In this document: in pieces, positions 51,588 to 59,871 of the stretch
Layout: every line of letters starts with the position of its first letter
Numbering within the stretch: position 1 is the stretch's first letter
Assembly: GCA_035548175.1 (NCBI GenBank)
Contig: DASZTO010000053.1
Coordinates: 12,050-76,049 of the forward strand
Reading direction: 5' to 3'
Length of the DNA stretch: 64,000 bases
Source: CALCHA01 sp035548175
GTDB taxonomy: Bacteria > Planctomycetota > Phycisphaerae > WQYP01
Notes under the pieces: generated by a model
What the model saw: the letters and a program-made list of their open reading frames with translations, nothing else
What the model was told of the DNA's origin: nothing
Database searches by the model: none
Translations under genes and position numbers: made by a program

Positions 51588-52747
51588 CAGGGCTCCTTGC
51601 GGCGGCGCGCGACGAAAGGCCGGCGTGTGAAAGCTTTCTGGCCGTTGCGAAGGGCTTCTTCGAGCCGGCGTTCGGAGGGAAGAAGCAACCGGTATTCCGC
51701 CGCCATTACTTTATTGGGAAGGCCGTCGAGAGAGTAGCGGGCGACGGCCTGATTTTGGCGGGCGCAGAGGATGAGGCCGACGGGTGCGTTTTCATCGGGC
51801 TGGGTCCAGTGCTCGCTCGCGTAGTTGAGGTACATGTGCATTTGGCCGGCGTCGGCGTGGGTGAACTTGCCGACCTTGAGGTCGATGACGACGAGACATT
51901 TGAGGCGGCGATGAAAGAAGAGCAGATCGATGCGGTACCAGTCATCTCCGATGCGGAGACGGCGCTGGCGCCCGACGAAGGCGAAGTCGTTGCCGAGTTC
52001 GAGGAGAAATGTTTCGAGTTGGCGAATGAGAGCTTCTTCGAGATCGGATTCGGAGTATTCGTCTTTGAGGTCGAGGAATTCGAGAACGAAGGGATCCTTG
52101 ATGGCTTGCTCGATCGTGAGACGCTCATCGGCTCGGGTGCGGCGGCCATCGCGCAGGAGTTTGCCTTTATGGATCGACATAGAAGTCCGCTCGTAGAAGA
52201 GCGTGCTGATCTGGCGGTCCAACTGGCGGACTGACCAGCCGCCGAGCATGGCTTCGCGTTCGTAAAACGCGCGCGCGTCAGGCGAATCCGCGCGCCGGAC
52301 AAGAAGAACGTAATGTGACCAGGAAAGCGGAAAAACCGGCCCGGGCTGGGGAGGCCGGAGAAGGATCGCGGATTTCCGAGACACTGTCTCGGAAATCTCC
52401 TGTGGCAATTTCCGAGACACTGTCTCGGAAATGTTCTGAGGCGTCGAGTAGCAGAGATAAAATCGCCGCATGGTTTCCAGATTGTCGGCGGAAAATCCCC
52501 GGCCGTAGCGCTTGGTCAAATCGCGCGCCAAGCGCTTAAGCAGGCCTTCTCCGTATGCGGCGCGATTCTTTCCGGCCTGTTCAAATTCCACGATACGCCG
52601 GCCAATGTACCAGTAGCCGGTCGTCATCGCGGCGTTCACCTGCCGCGCCGCCGCCGTACGTGCGCCGGTCAGAAGGCGACAGACATCAGCAAGCATGCCG
52701 GCATATGCGGAGGAGACCAACGTGGTTTTCTTTTTCGCCGGTTTCAT
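51587..52747 (-). CDS. DUF1016/YhcG-type PD-(D/E)XK nuclease
   Basis: A 386-aa protein with an N-terminal DUF1016 helical domain (GRRIVEFEQAGKNRAAYGEGLLKRLARDLTKRYGRGFS) and a C-terminal nuclease domain. The catalytic core is seen in WYRIDLLFFHRRLKCLVVIDLKVGKF (D, then x-x-D-L-K). Around residues 130-155 there are two copies of ISETVSRK separated by a few residues. They are coded by two identical 25-bp palindromes at 52372-52396 and 52408-52432, 36 nt apart and in frame. TATAGA lies 7 nt before the ATG, which again suggests a leaderless start. YhcG proteins have been linked to recombination and defence, but the role is not established. Confidence 0.85.
   Translation of the reverse strand: MKPAKKKTTLVSSAYAGMLADVCRLLTGARTAAARQVNAAMTTGYWYIGRRIVEFEQAGKNRAAYGEGLLKRLARDLTKRYGRGFSADNLETMRRFYLCYSTPQNISETVSRKLPQEISETVSRKSAILLRPPQPGPVFPLSWSHYVLLVRRADSPDARAFYEREAMLGGWSVRQLDRQISTLFYERTSMSIHKGKLLRDGRRTRADERLTIEQAIKDPFVLEFLDLKDEYSESDLEEALIRQLETFLLELGNDFAFVGRQRRLRIGDDWYRIDLLFFHRRLKCLVVIDLKVGKFTHADAGQMHMYLNYASEHWTQPDENAPVGLILCARQNQAVARYSLDGLPNKVMAAEYRLLLPSERRLEEALRNGQKAFTRRPFVARRRKEP
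52372..52432. repeat. Twin 25-bp palindromes inside the DUF1016 gene
   Basis: Each palindrome has arms TTTCCGAGACA and TGTCTCGGAAA around a single central C. Copy 1 is at 52372-52396, copy 2 at 52408-52432, with identical sequence and a 36-nt period. In the coding sense they give ISETVSRK twice. A DNA-binding protein or a transcript hairpin could use them, but the family often shows related repeats at this place. Confidence 0.9.
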
Positions 52748-52754
52748 GGAGACT

Positions 52755-52760
52755 TCTATA
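52755..52760 (-). promoter_or_regulatory. Candidate -10 box TATAGA of the DUF1016 gene
   Basis: On the minus strand TATAGA (complement of 52755-52760) stands 7 nt before the ATG at 52747. The gap to the upstream DUF1080 gene is only 28 nt, so read-through from that gene is also likely. Confidence 0.35.
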
Positions 52761-52775
52761 GCGACTTGGACAAGT

Positions 52776-54254
52776 TTAATCGAGTTTTTTAAGCCAGATG
52801 TTGCGGGTCGAGACTTTCGTCGTGGCTTCGATTTCAATGCCGATGAGGCCGCGCTGGTTGTTCGAGGAATCGGGATCGTCGTCGATCATGGCGGACATGA
52901 GCCGGCCGTTGATGATGTGGAGGAAGGTTCCGCCGCGGGCGATGACGATGTACTGGTTCCAGTCATTTTCCTTGATGAACTTGCCGAGGTCGGCGCGGTC
53001 GCCGATGGCGCCCATGACGCGGCGCGGCCCCATGCCGAAGCCTTCGACGACCTGGCCGCGGAAGGCCATGATGCGCATCGGGGTATTTTCCGAATAGAAC
53101 TGGCCGGAGTACATGGCGGTCGAATCGCGGCTGGGCCAGAAGTCGGCCTGGGGTCCGGTCATCATCCAGTCGAGGTTGACCGGCCCGTTGCTGGCGGTGA
53201 CGTTGGGGGCGATCGCGGTGAGCCAGGGGATGCCGGTCTTGGAGCGGTACTGGATGCCGCTGCCGCCGGCGCCTTCGATTTTGATTTCGCACTTGAGGGT
53301 GAAATCTTTGGAGAGGCTGGTGCGGCAGGCGATGTAGGTGTTGCCGCTGGGATTTTCCGCGGTGGATTCGCCGACGATTGCGCCGTCTTCGACGCGCCAG
53401 AATTTCGGGTTGCCGTCCCAGCCGTTGAGCGTTTTGCCATCGAAGAGGGAGACGTAGCCGGTGTGGTCGTTGAAGTCGTAGGGGAGGGGCTCGTGGAAGG
53501 AGCCCGAGACGAGCACGCCGTTGTTGGCGGCGAGTGCGCGAAGCTGTTCTTCATCGAGTTTTACCGGCGAGCTTTGCAGGGCTGCGAGTTGCTTGGCGCG
53601 CAGGCTGGCGAGGCCGGCTTCTTCGACCGCCAGCAGCTCGACCTGCTGTTGGACCACGTGTTCATCCTGCATTTCAGCCAGCGCCGCATAGGTGATGCCG
53701 GTGCGGACGCGCGCGACGTCGGCCATCATTTTCTGCTGCGCGCCGGTGAAATCAGTAAGGGCGGTGACCTGCCTGGAGGTCATGTGGGGAATCTGCGGAG
53801 CGTTGGCGATGCGCGGGTTGGACGCGGCGGCTTCGCGATCGGCGAGGGCCTTGATCTGCTCGGAAGTCAGCGGGGCATCGGACTGTTGTAACTTCTCGAG
53901 ACCGGCGACACGGGCATAGGCGAGGGCGAGCTCAGCGGCGCTGACGGCGGCAAGTTTTTGCTGCACGTCCTTTTCGTCGGGCGCGGGAGCGAATTCGGCG
54001 GCGAGCAGATCGGTGCGGGCTTTGGCAAGGGCCTCGGTGGGCTGCGCGAGGGCGGAGGTCATGTCGGCGAGGGCGGACATCTGCCCGGGCGTTGCGCCGG
54101 GAACGGCGCCGCGCCCAAAGCCGCGGCCCCGCGCGGGAGCGGCGGCGGGCTGCGCGCCGGGTGTGGCCGTGCGTTCCTGCCCCCAGGCGACGCCGAAGAA
54201 CCAGGCGGCGGTGGCGACGGCGGCGAGCGTGAGCAGGGTCGGCGCGGTTTTCAT
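52776..54254 (-). CDS. Secreted DUF1080 (3-keto-disaccharide hydrolase-like) protein
   Basis: A 492-aa exported protein with a Sec signal peptide (ending AWG-Q). Residues about 55-245 are helical with Ala/Gln-rich repeats (AAVSAAELALAYARV, LTSEQIKALADREAA, LTDFTGAQQKMMADVARV). The C-terminal DUF1080 domain is a lectin-like jelly roll: YVSLFDGKTLNGWDGNPKFWRVEDGAIVGEST, then SGIQYRSK and FLHIINGRLMSAMIDDDP. Such domains occur in great number in planctomycetes and act on glycans; one subgroup hydrolyses 3-keto-glycosides. Together with the following isomerase and reductase genes it suggests sugar degradation. Confidence 0.88.
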   Translation of the reverse strand: MKTAPTLLTLAAVATAAWFFGVAWGQERTATPGAQPAAAPARGRGFGRGAVPGATPGQMSALADMTSALAQPTEALAKARTDLLAAEFAPAPDEKDVQQKLAAVSAAELALAYARVAGLEKLQQSDAPLTSEQIKALADREAAASNPRIANAPQIPHMTSRQVTALTDFTGAQQKMMADVARVRTGITYAALAEMQDEHVVQQQVELLAVEEAGLASLRAKQLAALQSSPVKLDEEQLRALAANNGVLVSGSFHEPLPYDFNDHTGYVSLFDGKTLNGWDGNPKFWRVEDGAIVGESTAENPSGNTYIACRTSLSKDFTLKCEIKIEGAGGSGIQYRSKTGIPWLTAIAPNVTASNGPVNLDWMMTGPQADFWPSRDSTAMYSGQFYSENTPMRIMAFRGQVVEGFGMGPRRVMGAIGDRADLGKFIKENDWNQYIVIARGGTFLHIINGRLMSAMIDDDPDSSNNQRGLIGIEIEATTKVSTRNIWLKKLD

Positions 54255-54313
54255 GCGGAAACCTCGTGTCAGAGAGATGGGGCGTATTCGTACCTGCCGA
54301 TCATTCGCCGACC

Positions 54314-55156
54314 TCAGTCGCCGAAGACCGGGCCGAGAAACGCCATGCTGGCCTCGGCGGCTTCGACGGGCCGATCGGGGCAGGTGTAGAGTTCAACGGT
54401 GAGGAAGCGGTCGTATTTGACGGATTGCAGGGCGCTCTTGAGGCCGCGCCAATCCAGCGTGCCCGTGCCGGGGATGAGGTGATAATGCTTGCGCCCGATG
54501 AGGTCCTCGACATGGCAGTTCCAGATGCGGCCATCCAGGAGCTTGATGGTGGCGGGCACCTCTTCGCCGATGACCACGCTGTGGCCGATGTCGAGGTTGG
54601 CGCCAAGCATCTTGCTGCCGAGGCGGTCGATCAGTTCGCGCAGTTCGCTCGCCCATTCGACCAGCAGGCCGGGCTCGCACTCGATGCCGATGCGCACCTT
54701 GAGTTTCTCGGCCGTCTCCAGCAGCGGCAGGAGGCCCTCGCGCAGTGTCTTCATGGCGACATCCGGCGGCATCGTCGGGAGCGCTTTGCCGGTGGTGATG
54801 CTGATGTTGTCGGCGCCCAGCGTCTTGGCGAACCAGAGCGTGTTGTGGATCATCGCGGCGCGATCGGCGCGCAGCTTGGGGTCGGGGGAGATCAGCGAGG
54901 GCTCGAAAAAGGGCTCGGGCGGGGGGTCCGACCAGTAGCCGAAAGTGCAGTTGGCGTTGATGTTGCTCACGGCGAGCTGGAGACGCTCGAGCTCGACGCG
55001 CAGGCCGGCGGCCTCCGCTTCGTCGTAGCGCGCGGGGTACCAGTGCGGCTTGTCGGCGAGGATTTCCACGCCCTTGTAGCCCGCGCCGGCGATGGCGCGC
55101 AGCGCATCCAGCAGCGAGTGGCGGACGAAGGCGTTGGTGGAAAAGGCGAGCTTCAT
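54314..55156 (-). CDS. Sugar phosphate isomerase/epimerase (TIM barrel)
   Basis: A 280-aa AP-endonuclease-2-type TIM barrel. The N-terminus MKLAFSTNAFVRHSLLDALRAIAGAGYKGVEIL is the first strand and helix. Metal or substrate residues lie in GIECEPG, LDIGHSV, CHVEDLIGRKHYHLIPGTG and LTVELYT. Typical relatives isomerise or epimerise ketoses. GGAAGGAAG precedes the ATG. It follows the aldo/keto reductase by 4 nt and precedes the DUF1080 gene by 59 nt on the same strand. Confidence 0.87.
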   Translation of the reverse strand: MKLAFSTNAFVRHSLLDALRAIAGAGYKGVEILADKPHWYPARYDEAEAAGLRVELERLQLAVSNINANCTFGYWSDPPPEPFFEPSLISPDPKLRADRAAMIHNTLWFAKTLGADNISITTGKALPTMPPDVAMKTLREGLLPLLETAEKLKVRIGIECEPGLLVEWASELRELIDRLGSKMLGANLDIGHSVVIGEEVPATIKLLDGRIWNCHVEDLIGRKHYHLIPGTGTLDWRGLKSALQSVKYDRFLTVELYTCPDRPVEAAEASMAFLGPVFGD

Positions 55157-55160
55157 GGCG

Positions 55161-56219
55161 CTACTGCTTCCTTCCTTCTGCTGCTTTTTCGCCGGTGAGG
55201 ATCCGCTCGATCTGCTGAAGTTCCTCCGCCGACAGCGGCGGCCCTTTGACGCCGTCGACGTTCTCCCTGATTTGCTCGGGCTTGCTGGCCCCGATGAGCA
55301 CGCTGGCGACGATCGGATGCCGCAGCACCCAGGTGAGCGCCATCTGCGCGAGCGACTGGCCCCGGGCTTTGGCGAGGTCGTTGAGCCGGCGGATTTTGTC
55401 GAGCTTCTCGGCGGTGATCTGCGCGGGCTTGAGAAAGCCACCCAGCGTGGCGCGGGAATCCGCCGGAATGCCCTCCAGGTATTTGTCGGTGAGCATTCCC
55501 TGCGCCAGCGGCGAAAAGCAGATCAGCCCGATCCCGAATTTCTCCGCGACCGGCAGCAGCTCGGGTTCGATCCAGCGCTCGAACATCGAATACTTGGGCT
55601 GGTGAATGATCGGCATGTGCCAGTCGTGCTGGCGGACGGTGGCCGCGACTTCCGCGGTCTGCCCGCCACGGTAATTCGAGATGCCCGTGTAGAGCGCCTT
55701 GCCCGAGCGCACCGCCTGTTCGAGGGCGCCCAGGGTTTCCTCGATCGGCGTGTGCGGATCGGGGCGATGGGAGTAATAAATATCGACATAATCCAGGCCG
55801 AGGCGCTTCAGCGAGGCGTCCAGCGACGCCAGCATGTATTTCCGCGAGCCCCAGTCGCCGTAGGGGCCGTCCCACATCGTGTAGCCCGCCTTCGTCGAGA
55901 TGATCAGTTCATCCCGGTAGCGGCCGAAATCCTCGCGGACGATCCGCCCCACGCGCTCCTCCGCGGACCCCGGCGGCGGCCCGTAATTGTTCGCCAGATC
56001 AAAATGCGTGATCCCCACGTCAAACGCGGTGAACAGCATCCGCCGGCAATTTTCGTGAAAGGCGGCCTCATCGCCGTGATGCCCGGCGTCGGTGCCCGGC
56101 GCGCCGAAGTTGTGCCAGCACCCCAGCGACACCCCCGGCAAATGCAGGCCCGACCGGCCGCAGCGCCGGAAAAAACGCGTGTCGGCATAACGGTCGGGAC
56201 TGGCGGCGTACTCGGTCAT
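55161..56219 (-). CDS. Aldo/keto reductase (YghZ-like)
   Basis: A 352-aa NADPH-dependent aldo/keto reductase close to the YghZ/GAP-reductase group. The catalytic tetrad is present: Asp in FDLANNYGP, Tyr in NNYGPPPG, Lys in ISTKAGY and His in YYSHRPD. The GLDYVDIYYSHRPDPHTPIEETLGAL block and the C-terminal LIGASKPEQIRENV are family-typical. GGAGATG precedes the ATG at 56219. It is the first gene of the minus-strand sugar-metabolism string (AKR, isomerase, DUF1080). Confidence 0.92.
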   Translation of the reverse strand: MTEYAASPDRYADTRFFRRCGRSGLHLPGVSLGCWHNFGAPGTDAGHHGDEAAFHENCRRMLFTAFDVGITHFDLANNYGPPPGSAEERVGRIVREDFGRYRDELIISTKAGYTMWDGPYGDWGSRKYMLASLDASLKRLGLDYVDIYYSHRPDPHTPIEETLGALEQAVRSGKALYTGISNYRGGQTAEVAATVRQHDWHMPIIHQPKYSMFERWIEPELLPVAEKFGIGLICFSPLAQGMLTDKYLEGIPADSRATLGGFLKPAQITAEKLDKIRRLNDLAKARGQSLAQMALTWVLRHPIVASVLIGASKPEQIRENVDGVKGPPLSAEELQQIERILTGEKAAEGRKQ

Positions 56220-56344
56220 GGCATCTCCAGATAGCGGGCGCCTCACGATACCGGCAGGCCGTGCGGGCGTCACCTTGCCAGGGAACTATTGCGCGGCCCG
56301 TGCGTTTAAGATGGATGAAGGAGCGGAACACTGGGAGGTGCGCG

Positions 56345-57205
56345 ATGCGGAAAGGATGGCTGGTTGCCTGGTTGCTGCCCATGGCGCTCGGACTTGCCGC
56401 CGCATGGCCCGCAGATCCGGACACGCGCCCCCTGGTGATCGCCCCCGCCGGCGTGGGCCCTGATCGGCGCATCGTCCAATTGCTCGGCGTCCCAGAGGCG
56501 TCGGACTGGAAGGGAGTGCCCCTCTACGTGCAGGAGACCGGCCTCGACGGGAACGGGATGGTCCAGGTGCGGTGGGAGCTGCGCAAGGCGGACACGCAGG
56601 AGCGCGTCGCCAGCGTCGACATGCGGCTTCCGCCGATATTCGGCGGCCGCGGACGCAACACTGCCTCCCAGCCGCCCGATGGACAGCCCCATGGATTGCG
56701 CACCTCGATCATGGACGAGGCCGCCACGGTGCTCGACGGCCTGCCCGAGGGAAACTACGTGGCGGCGTTCGTGCTCGACGGAAAGCGGGTGTCCAACGTC
56801 GTGACCATCAAGCGCGTGGCGAAACATCAGGTCACCGACGAACCACTGGTGCGTGCGGCGGTGGCCGAACCGGTGATGCCCGGCGAACCGCCGGTCATCG
56901 GCGTCGTGGGCGTGAAGCGCACGGACGCCGACCCGGACATGGGCCCCATGCAGCTCATGATGGCGGACCTGATCGTCGACGGGGAACACCATCCTCCGGG
57001 TGGCGGCGGATACAGCGGCCCGGGCGCACCCAAGGTCGGCGGGCGCATGCTCATGCCGGTGCAGCAGCGGCAAATCACCTGGGATGGGTCCGTGCCGCAC
57101 ACCGTGTCCCTGATCGTGGCCGGCAACGCGACCGCCCAGGTGACGGTGCCCCCGGGGGCGCCGCTGGCGGAGGCATGGGACAGGGCGACGCAAAAGGGCA
57201 AGTGA
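56345..57205 (+). CDS. Secreted protein of unknown function
   Basis: A 286-aa exported protein with a signal peptide (WLVAWLLPMALGLAAAWP). The mature part is beta-rich, with VPLYVQETGLDGNGMVQVRWELRKAD and LDGLPEGNYVAAFVLDGKRVSNVVTIKRV, like immunoglobulin-type surface domains. I do not recognise a family. GGGAGG at 56333-56338 and a TAAGAT box at 56307-56312 suit the ATG at 56345. It is divergent from the aldo/keto reductase. Confidence 0.65.
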   Translation: MRKGWLVAWLLPMALGLAAAWPADPDTRPLVIAPAGVGPDRRIVQLLGVPEASDWKGVPLYVQETGLDGNGMVQVRWELRKADTQERVASVDMRLPPIFGGRGRNTASQPPDGQPHGLRTSIMDEAATVLDGLPEGNYVAAFVLDGKRVSNVVTIKRVAKHQVTDEPLVRAAVAEPVMPGEPPVIGVVGVKRTDADPDMGPMQLMMADLIVDGEHHPPGGGGYSGPGAPKVGGRMLMPVQQRQITWDGSVPHTVSLIVAGNATAQVTVPPGAPLAEAWDRATQKGK

Positions 57206-57274
57206 AGCGCCGGGACTCTCAAAAAAACGCAACGCGGCGTGCCGGGCGCGCCGCCGCGGGGTTCGGTCGCAGGG

Positions 57275-57311
57275 CCGACGGCTCTGTCCTTCTCCCAGGC
57301 AGAGCCGTCGG
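57275..57311 (+). promoter_or_regulatory. Strong hairpin upstream of the sigma-factor gene
   Basis: CCGACGGCTCTG (57275-57286) pairs perfectly with CAGAGCCGTCGG (57300-57311), a 12-bp stem with a 13-nt loop. No T run follows, so it is a terminator only if it acts with another factor. Two smaller palindromes (TTTCTGC/GCAGAAA near 57353-57371 and CGCGAA/TTCGCG) lie further down. The rest of the 273-nt gap (57206-57478) has no gene. Confidence 0.6.
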
Positions 57312-57478
57312 AGGGTGGGTGTTTGTACGGATAGATACGCGGCGAGGTTCGGGTTTCTGCGCAAAGCAGAAAAAAAAGTCGCGAAATTCGCGTTTGGAGG
57401 GCCTACGCCGGCCATTGGCGGCCGTAATGGTGTTAGAAAGGGCGGCTCGCTGGCGTCCTGACAAGTGGAGGAACACCT

Positions 57479-58054
57479 GTGGCCGAGGCTGTCGAGACCC
57501 TGGTAGAGCGGTCGCGGGCCGGGGATGCGAACGCATTTGCAGAGCTGATCGGGCGTTACGAGCGGTCGGCTCTGGCGGTCGCCTATGGGCTGCTCTCCGA
57601 TGGTCACCGGGCCGGCGATGCGGTTCAGGAGGCGTTCCTGAAGGCCTGGCAGGAGCTGCCGCGACTCTCCGAGGCCAAACGCTTCGGGGGCTGGCTGATG
57701 CAGATCGTGCGGAACGCCGCCGTGGACATCCGTCGCCGCAAGGCCGGCGCCATCGGCAAGGCGCTCTCGAGCGGATCCGAAATGCCCGACATCGCCGCGC
57801 GTAACCCCGGCCCCGCGGCGCACGTCGAAGAAGAGGAGCGGTCGCGGCGCGTGCGCGAGGCGCTCGGGTCGCTCGATGAATTGACCCGCACCATGGTCAC
57901 CCTCCGGTATTACGAGGGCTTGAGTTCACAGGAGATCGGGGCGCGGCTCGACGTGACGCCCGCGGCTGTCGACATGCGGCTGAGCCGGGCGCGGGGCCGC
58001 CTCAAGGAAATGCTCGCCGAAGTGGTCTTGGGAGCGGCCCAGCCAGGAGAGTGA
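57479..58054 (+). CDS. ECF-type RNA polymerase sigma factor
   Basis: A 191-aa sigma-70 family group 4 factor. Region 2 covers ANAFAELIGRYERSALAVAYGLLSDGHRAGDAVQEAFLKAWQ...FGGWLMQIVRNAAVDIRRR and region 4 covers LDELTRTMVTLRYYEGLSSQEIGARLDVTPAAVDMRLSRARGRLKEML. It starts with GTG, supported by GGAGGA at 57467-57472. The next gene overlaps its stop (TGATG) and encodes a membrane protein, a likely cognate partner. The target promoters cannot be told from this window. Confidence 0.92.
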   Translation: MAEAVETLVERSRAGDANAFAELIGRYERSALAVAYGLLSDGHRAGDAVQEAFLKAWQELPRLSEAKRFGGWLMQIVRNAAVDIRRRKAGAIGKALSSGSEMPDIAARNPGPAAHVEEEERSRRVREALGSLDELTRTMVTLRYYEGLSSQEIGARLDVTPAAVDMRLSRARGRLKEMLAEVVLGAAQPGE

Positions 58055-58602
58055 TGATGATGACGATGATGGACAGAGACGAGCCGCGGAAAGAAGCGGT
58101 CGAACGGGCGGTGGCGGCACACCTGACGGCGGAGCTGGAGAGCCAGCGCGGTCGCGCCGCGGAAGCGTTTCGCGCGGCCCTCGCGGCCGGCGTGTTACGC
58201 ACCGGGCCCGAAGCCGGGCCCGCGGAGGAAAATGCGGCCCGCAGCGTCGAAGCCCAGCGGCGCAGGGTGCGGCGAACCGTGTGGATCTGGGGCGGAATCC
58301 CCACCGCGCTGGCGGCTTGCGTGGCCGTGGCCGTCGGATTGCAAGTCTTCCTCGGTCAGCCGACCACCCACGTCGCGACCGGCGGCGAACCCCATCTGCA
58401 AGTGGCGCCCGCCGCCATGGAAGAAAGCGTCTGGCAGCGCGATGTCGACGGCGGCATGGTGATGGGCGACGAAGGCCCGATGAAAGTGCTCAAGGAACAA
58501 ACCGTGCGGCAGCGGAGATGGGTCGATCCCCGGGATGGCGCGGTCTACAGCCTGACCGAGCCGGGCGAAAAAGTCGGTTACGTGCGGGTGAAGCCGTTCT
58601 GA
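58054..58602 (+). CDS. Membrane protein coupled to the sigma factor (putative anti-sigma factor)
   Basis: A 182-aa protein that overlaps the sigma-factor stop by one nucleotide and is preceded by CAGGAGAG. It has a charged cytoplasmic N-terminus (residues 1-75), one membrane helix (IWGGIPTALAACVAVAVGLQVFL) and an extracytoplasmic C-terminus ending SLTEPGEKVGYVRVKPF. That is the topology of an anti-sigma factor, but the zinc-binding HxxxCxxC motif of the common ZAS family is absent. The role is inferred from position and topology only. Start codon ambiguous among GTG 58051 and ATG 58054, 58057 or 58060. Confidence 0.6.
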   Translation: MMMTMMDRDEPRKEAVERAVAAHLTAELESQRGRAAEAFRAALAAGVLRTGPEAGPAEENAARSVEAQRRRVRRTVWIWGGIPTALAACVAVAVGLQVFLGQPTTHVATGGEPHLQVAPAAMEESVWQRDVDGGMVMGDEGPMKVLKEQTVRQRRWVDPRDGAVYSLTEPGEKVGYVRVKPF

Positions 58603-58659
58603 AGAAAATCGCAAGCCAAGGACCAGGAATCAAGGCGGGTGGAGGGCAAGAGGTGAATT

Positions 58660-59871
58660 ATGCGTAAAGCGTTTTCGGTGACGGCACTGGTCAGTTCGCT
58701 CGTGGCCGGATCGGCGCTGGGCGTGCCGGCCTATGCGGCCAAGGGACGTGAGGAGGGGCAGGCCATGGTGCACCAGGTTCGCCAGGATGAGCAGCTGGCC
58801 GAGGGCATGCGCGGATTGCACCGGCAGATGCTGGCGCAGGTCGAGGCGCTCCTCTCGCACGCGCTGTCCGAAAGCCCGGCCCATGACGCCGTCGCCGGGC
58901 CGGGAGGCGAAATGCTCGTCGCCGGTCCCGCCACAACGCCCGCCGCGCCGCCGGCCGCCGATCAGCCGATGGAGAAGGTGACCTTCCTCGGCGTGGCGAC
59001 CGACCGCGTCTCCGCCGTGCTCGCCGAACAACTCAAGCTCGCCAGGGGCATCGGGCTGGTGGTGCTCTACGTCGAGAAGGGTTCGCCCGCCGATCAGGCG
59101 GGGCTGAAGCTGCATGACATCGTGGAAAAATTTGATGACCAGTGGGTGGTCAACCAGGAGCAGTTCACCGTGCTGGTGCGCATGAAAAAACCCGGCGATC
59201 AGGTGACGCTCACGGTGGTTCGCGCCGGCCAGCGCGTGCCGGTGAAAGTGACGCTGTCGGAAAAACAGGTGCCGGTCACCGGCGAGATGGCGCCCGCGAT
59301 GGGGGAGGAAAACCCCCTCGGAGGATTCATGCCGCAGGGATTGGGGAAGGAAGGATCGCCTGCGCCGGGGTGGAGTTTTCAGCGCTCCAGCGTGCATGTC
59401 ATGCCCGGCGGGGTGGTGGAGAAAAAGCTGGTGGACGATTCCGTGGACATCGATCTGAAACAGGCGTCGGATGGCAGCAAGACGCTGGTGGTGAAGGACC
59501 ACGCGGGCAGGGAATTGTTCAACGGCCCCTACAACACCCAGGCCCAGCGGGCGCAGGTGCCGGTGGTCGCCGCGGCGAAGGTCGCCTCCCTGGATGAGGG
59601 CGTGGCGCTGCAGGAAGCCGCCGGCGGAGGCGCGGGACGCATCGCCGTCGGACAAGGCGCCGCCAGAACCGCCGTCATGACCCGCACCGACGACCGGCAC
59701 GTCATCATGCTGCAGGTCGACGGCGACAAAACCCGCGCCACCGTGCGCGACGGCAAAACCGGTGCGGTCATCTTCGACGGCCCCGTGGACACGCAGAAGG
59801 AAATAAACGCCATGCCCGACGACGTCGCCGAAAAGGTCAACGCGATGAAGGAGAAGCTCGCGGGGCAGTGA
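58660..59871 (+). CDS. Secreted PDZ-domain protein
   Basis: A 403-aa exported protein with a signal peptide (ending AYAA). After a helical region (residues about 30-75) and a Pro/Ala linker comes a PDZ domain: FLGVATDRVSAVLAEQL, GIGLVVLYVEKGSPADQAGLKLHDIVEKFDDQWV and GDQVTLTVVRAGQRVPVKVTL. No protease triad is present. The C-terminal part is beta-rich with repeated V-x-DG-x-T patterns. It follows the sigma/anti-sigma pair by 57 nt and could be regulated with it. The 3' end overlaps the convergent UPF0104-type gene by 35 nt. Confidence 0.85.
   Translation: MRKAFSVTALVSSLVAGSALGVPAYAAKGREEGQAMVHQVRQDEQLAEGMRGLHRQMLAQVEALLSHALSESPAHDAVAGPGGEMLVAGPATTPAAPPAADQPMEKVTFLGVATDRVSAVLAEQLKLARGIGLVVLYVEKGSPADQAGLKLHDIVEKFDDQWVVNQEQFTVLVRMKKPGDQVTLTVVRAGQRVPVKVTLSEKQVPVTGEMAPAMGEENPLGGFMPQGLGKEGSPAPGWSFQRSSVHVMPGGVVEKKLVDDSVDIDLKQASDGSKTLVVKDHAGRELFNGPYNTQAQRAQVPVVAAAKVASLDEGVALQEAAGGGAGRIAVGQGAARTAVMTRTDDRHVIMLQVDGDKTRATVRDGKTGAVIFDGPVDTQKEINAMPDDVAEKVNAMKEKLAGQ

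Noticed and set aside
57353..57371. Terminator from the TTTCTGC/GCAGAAA hairpin before the sigma gene
   Set aside because: The hairpin is followed by A on the plus strand and preceded by T on the minus strand, so neither direction gives a 3' T run.
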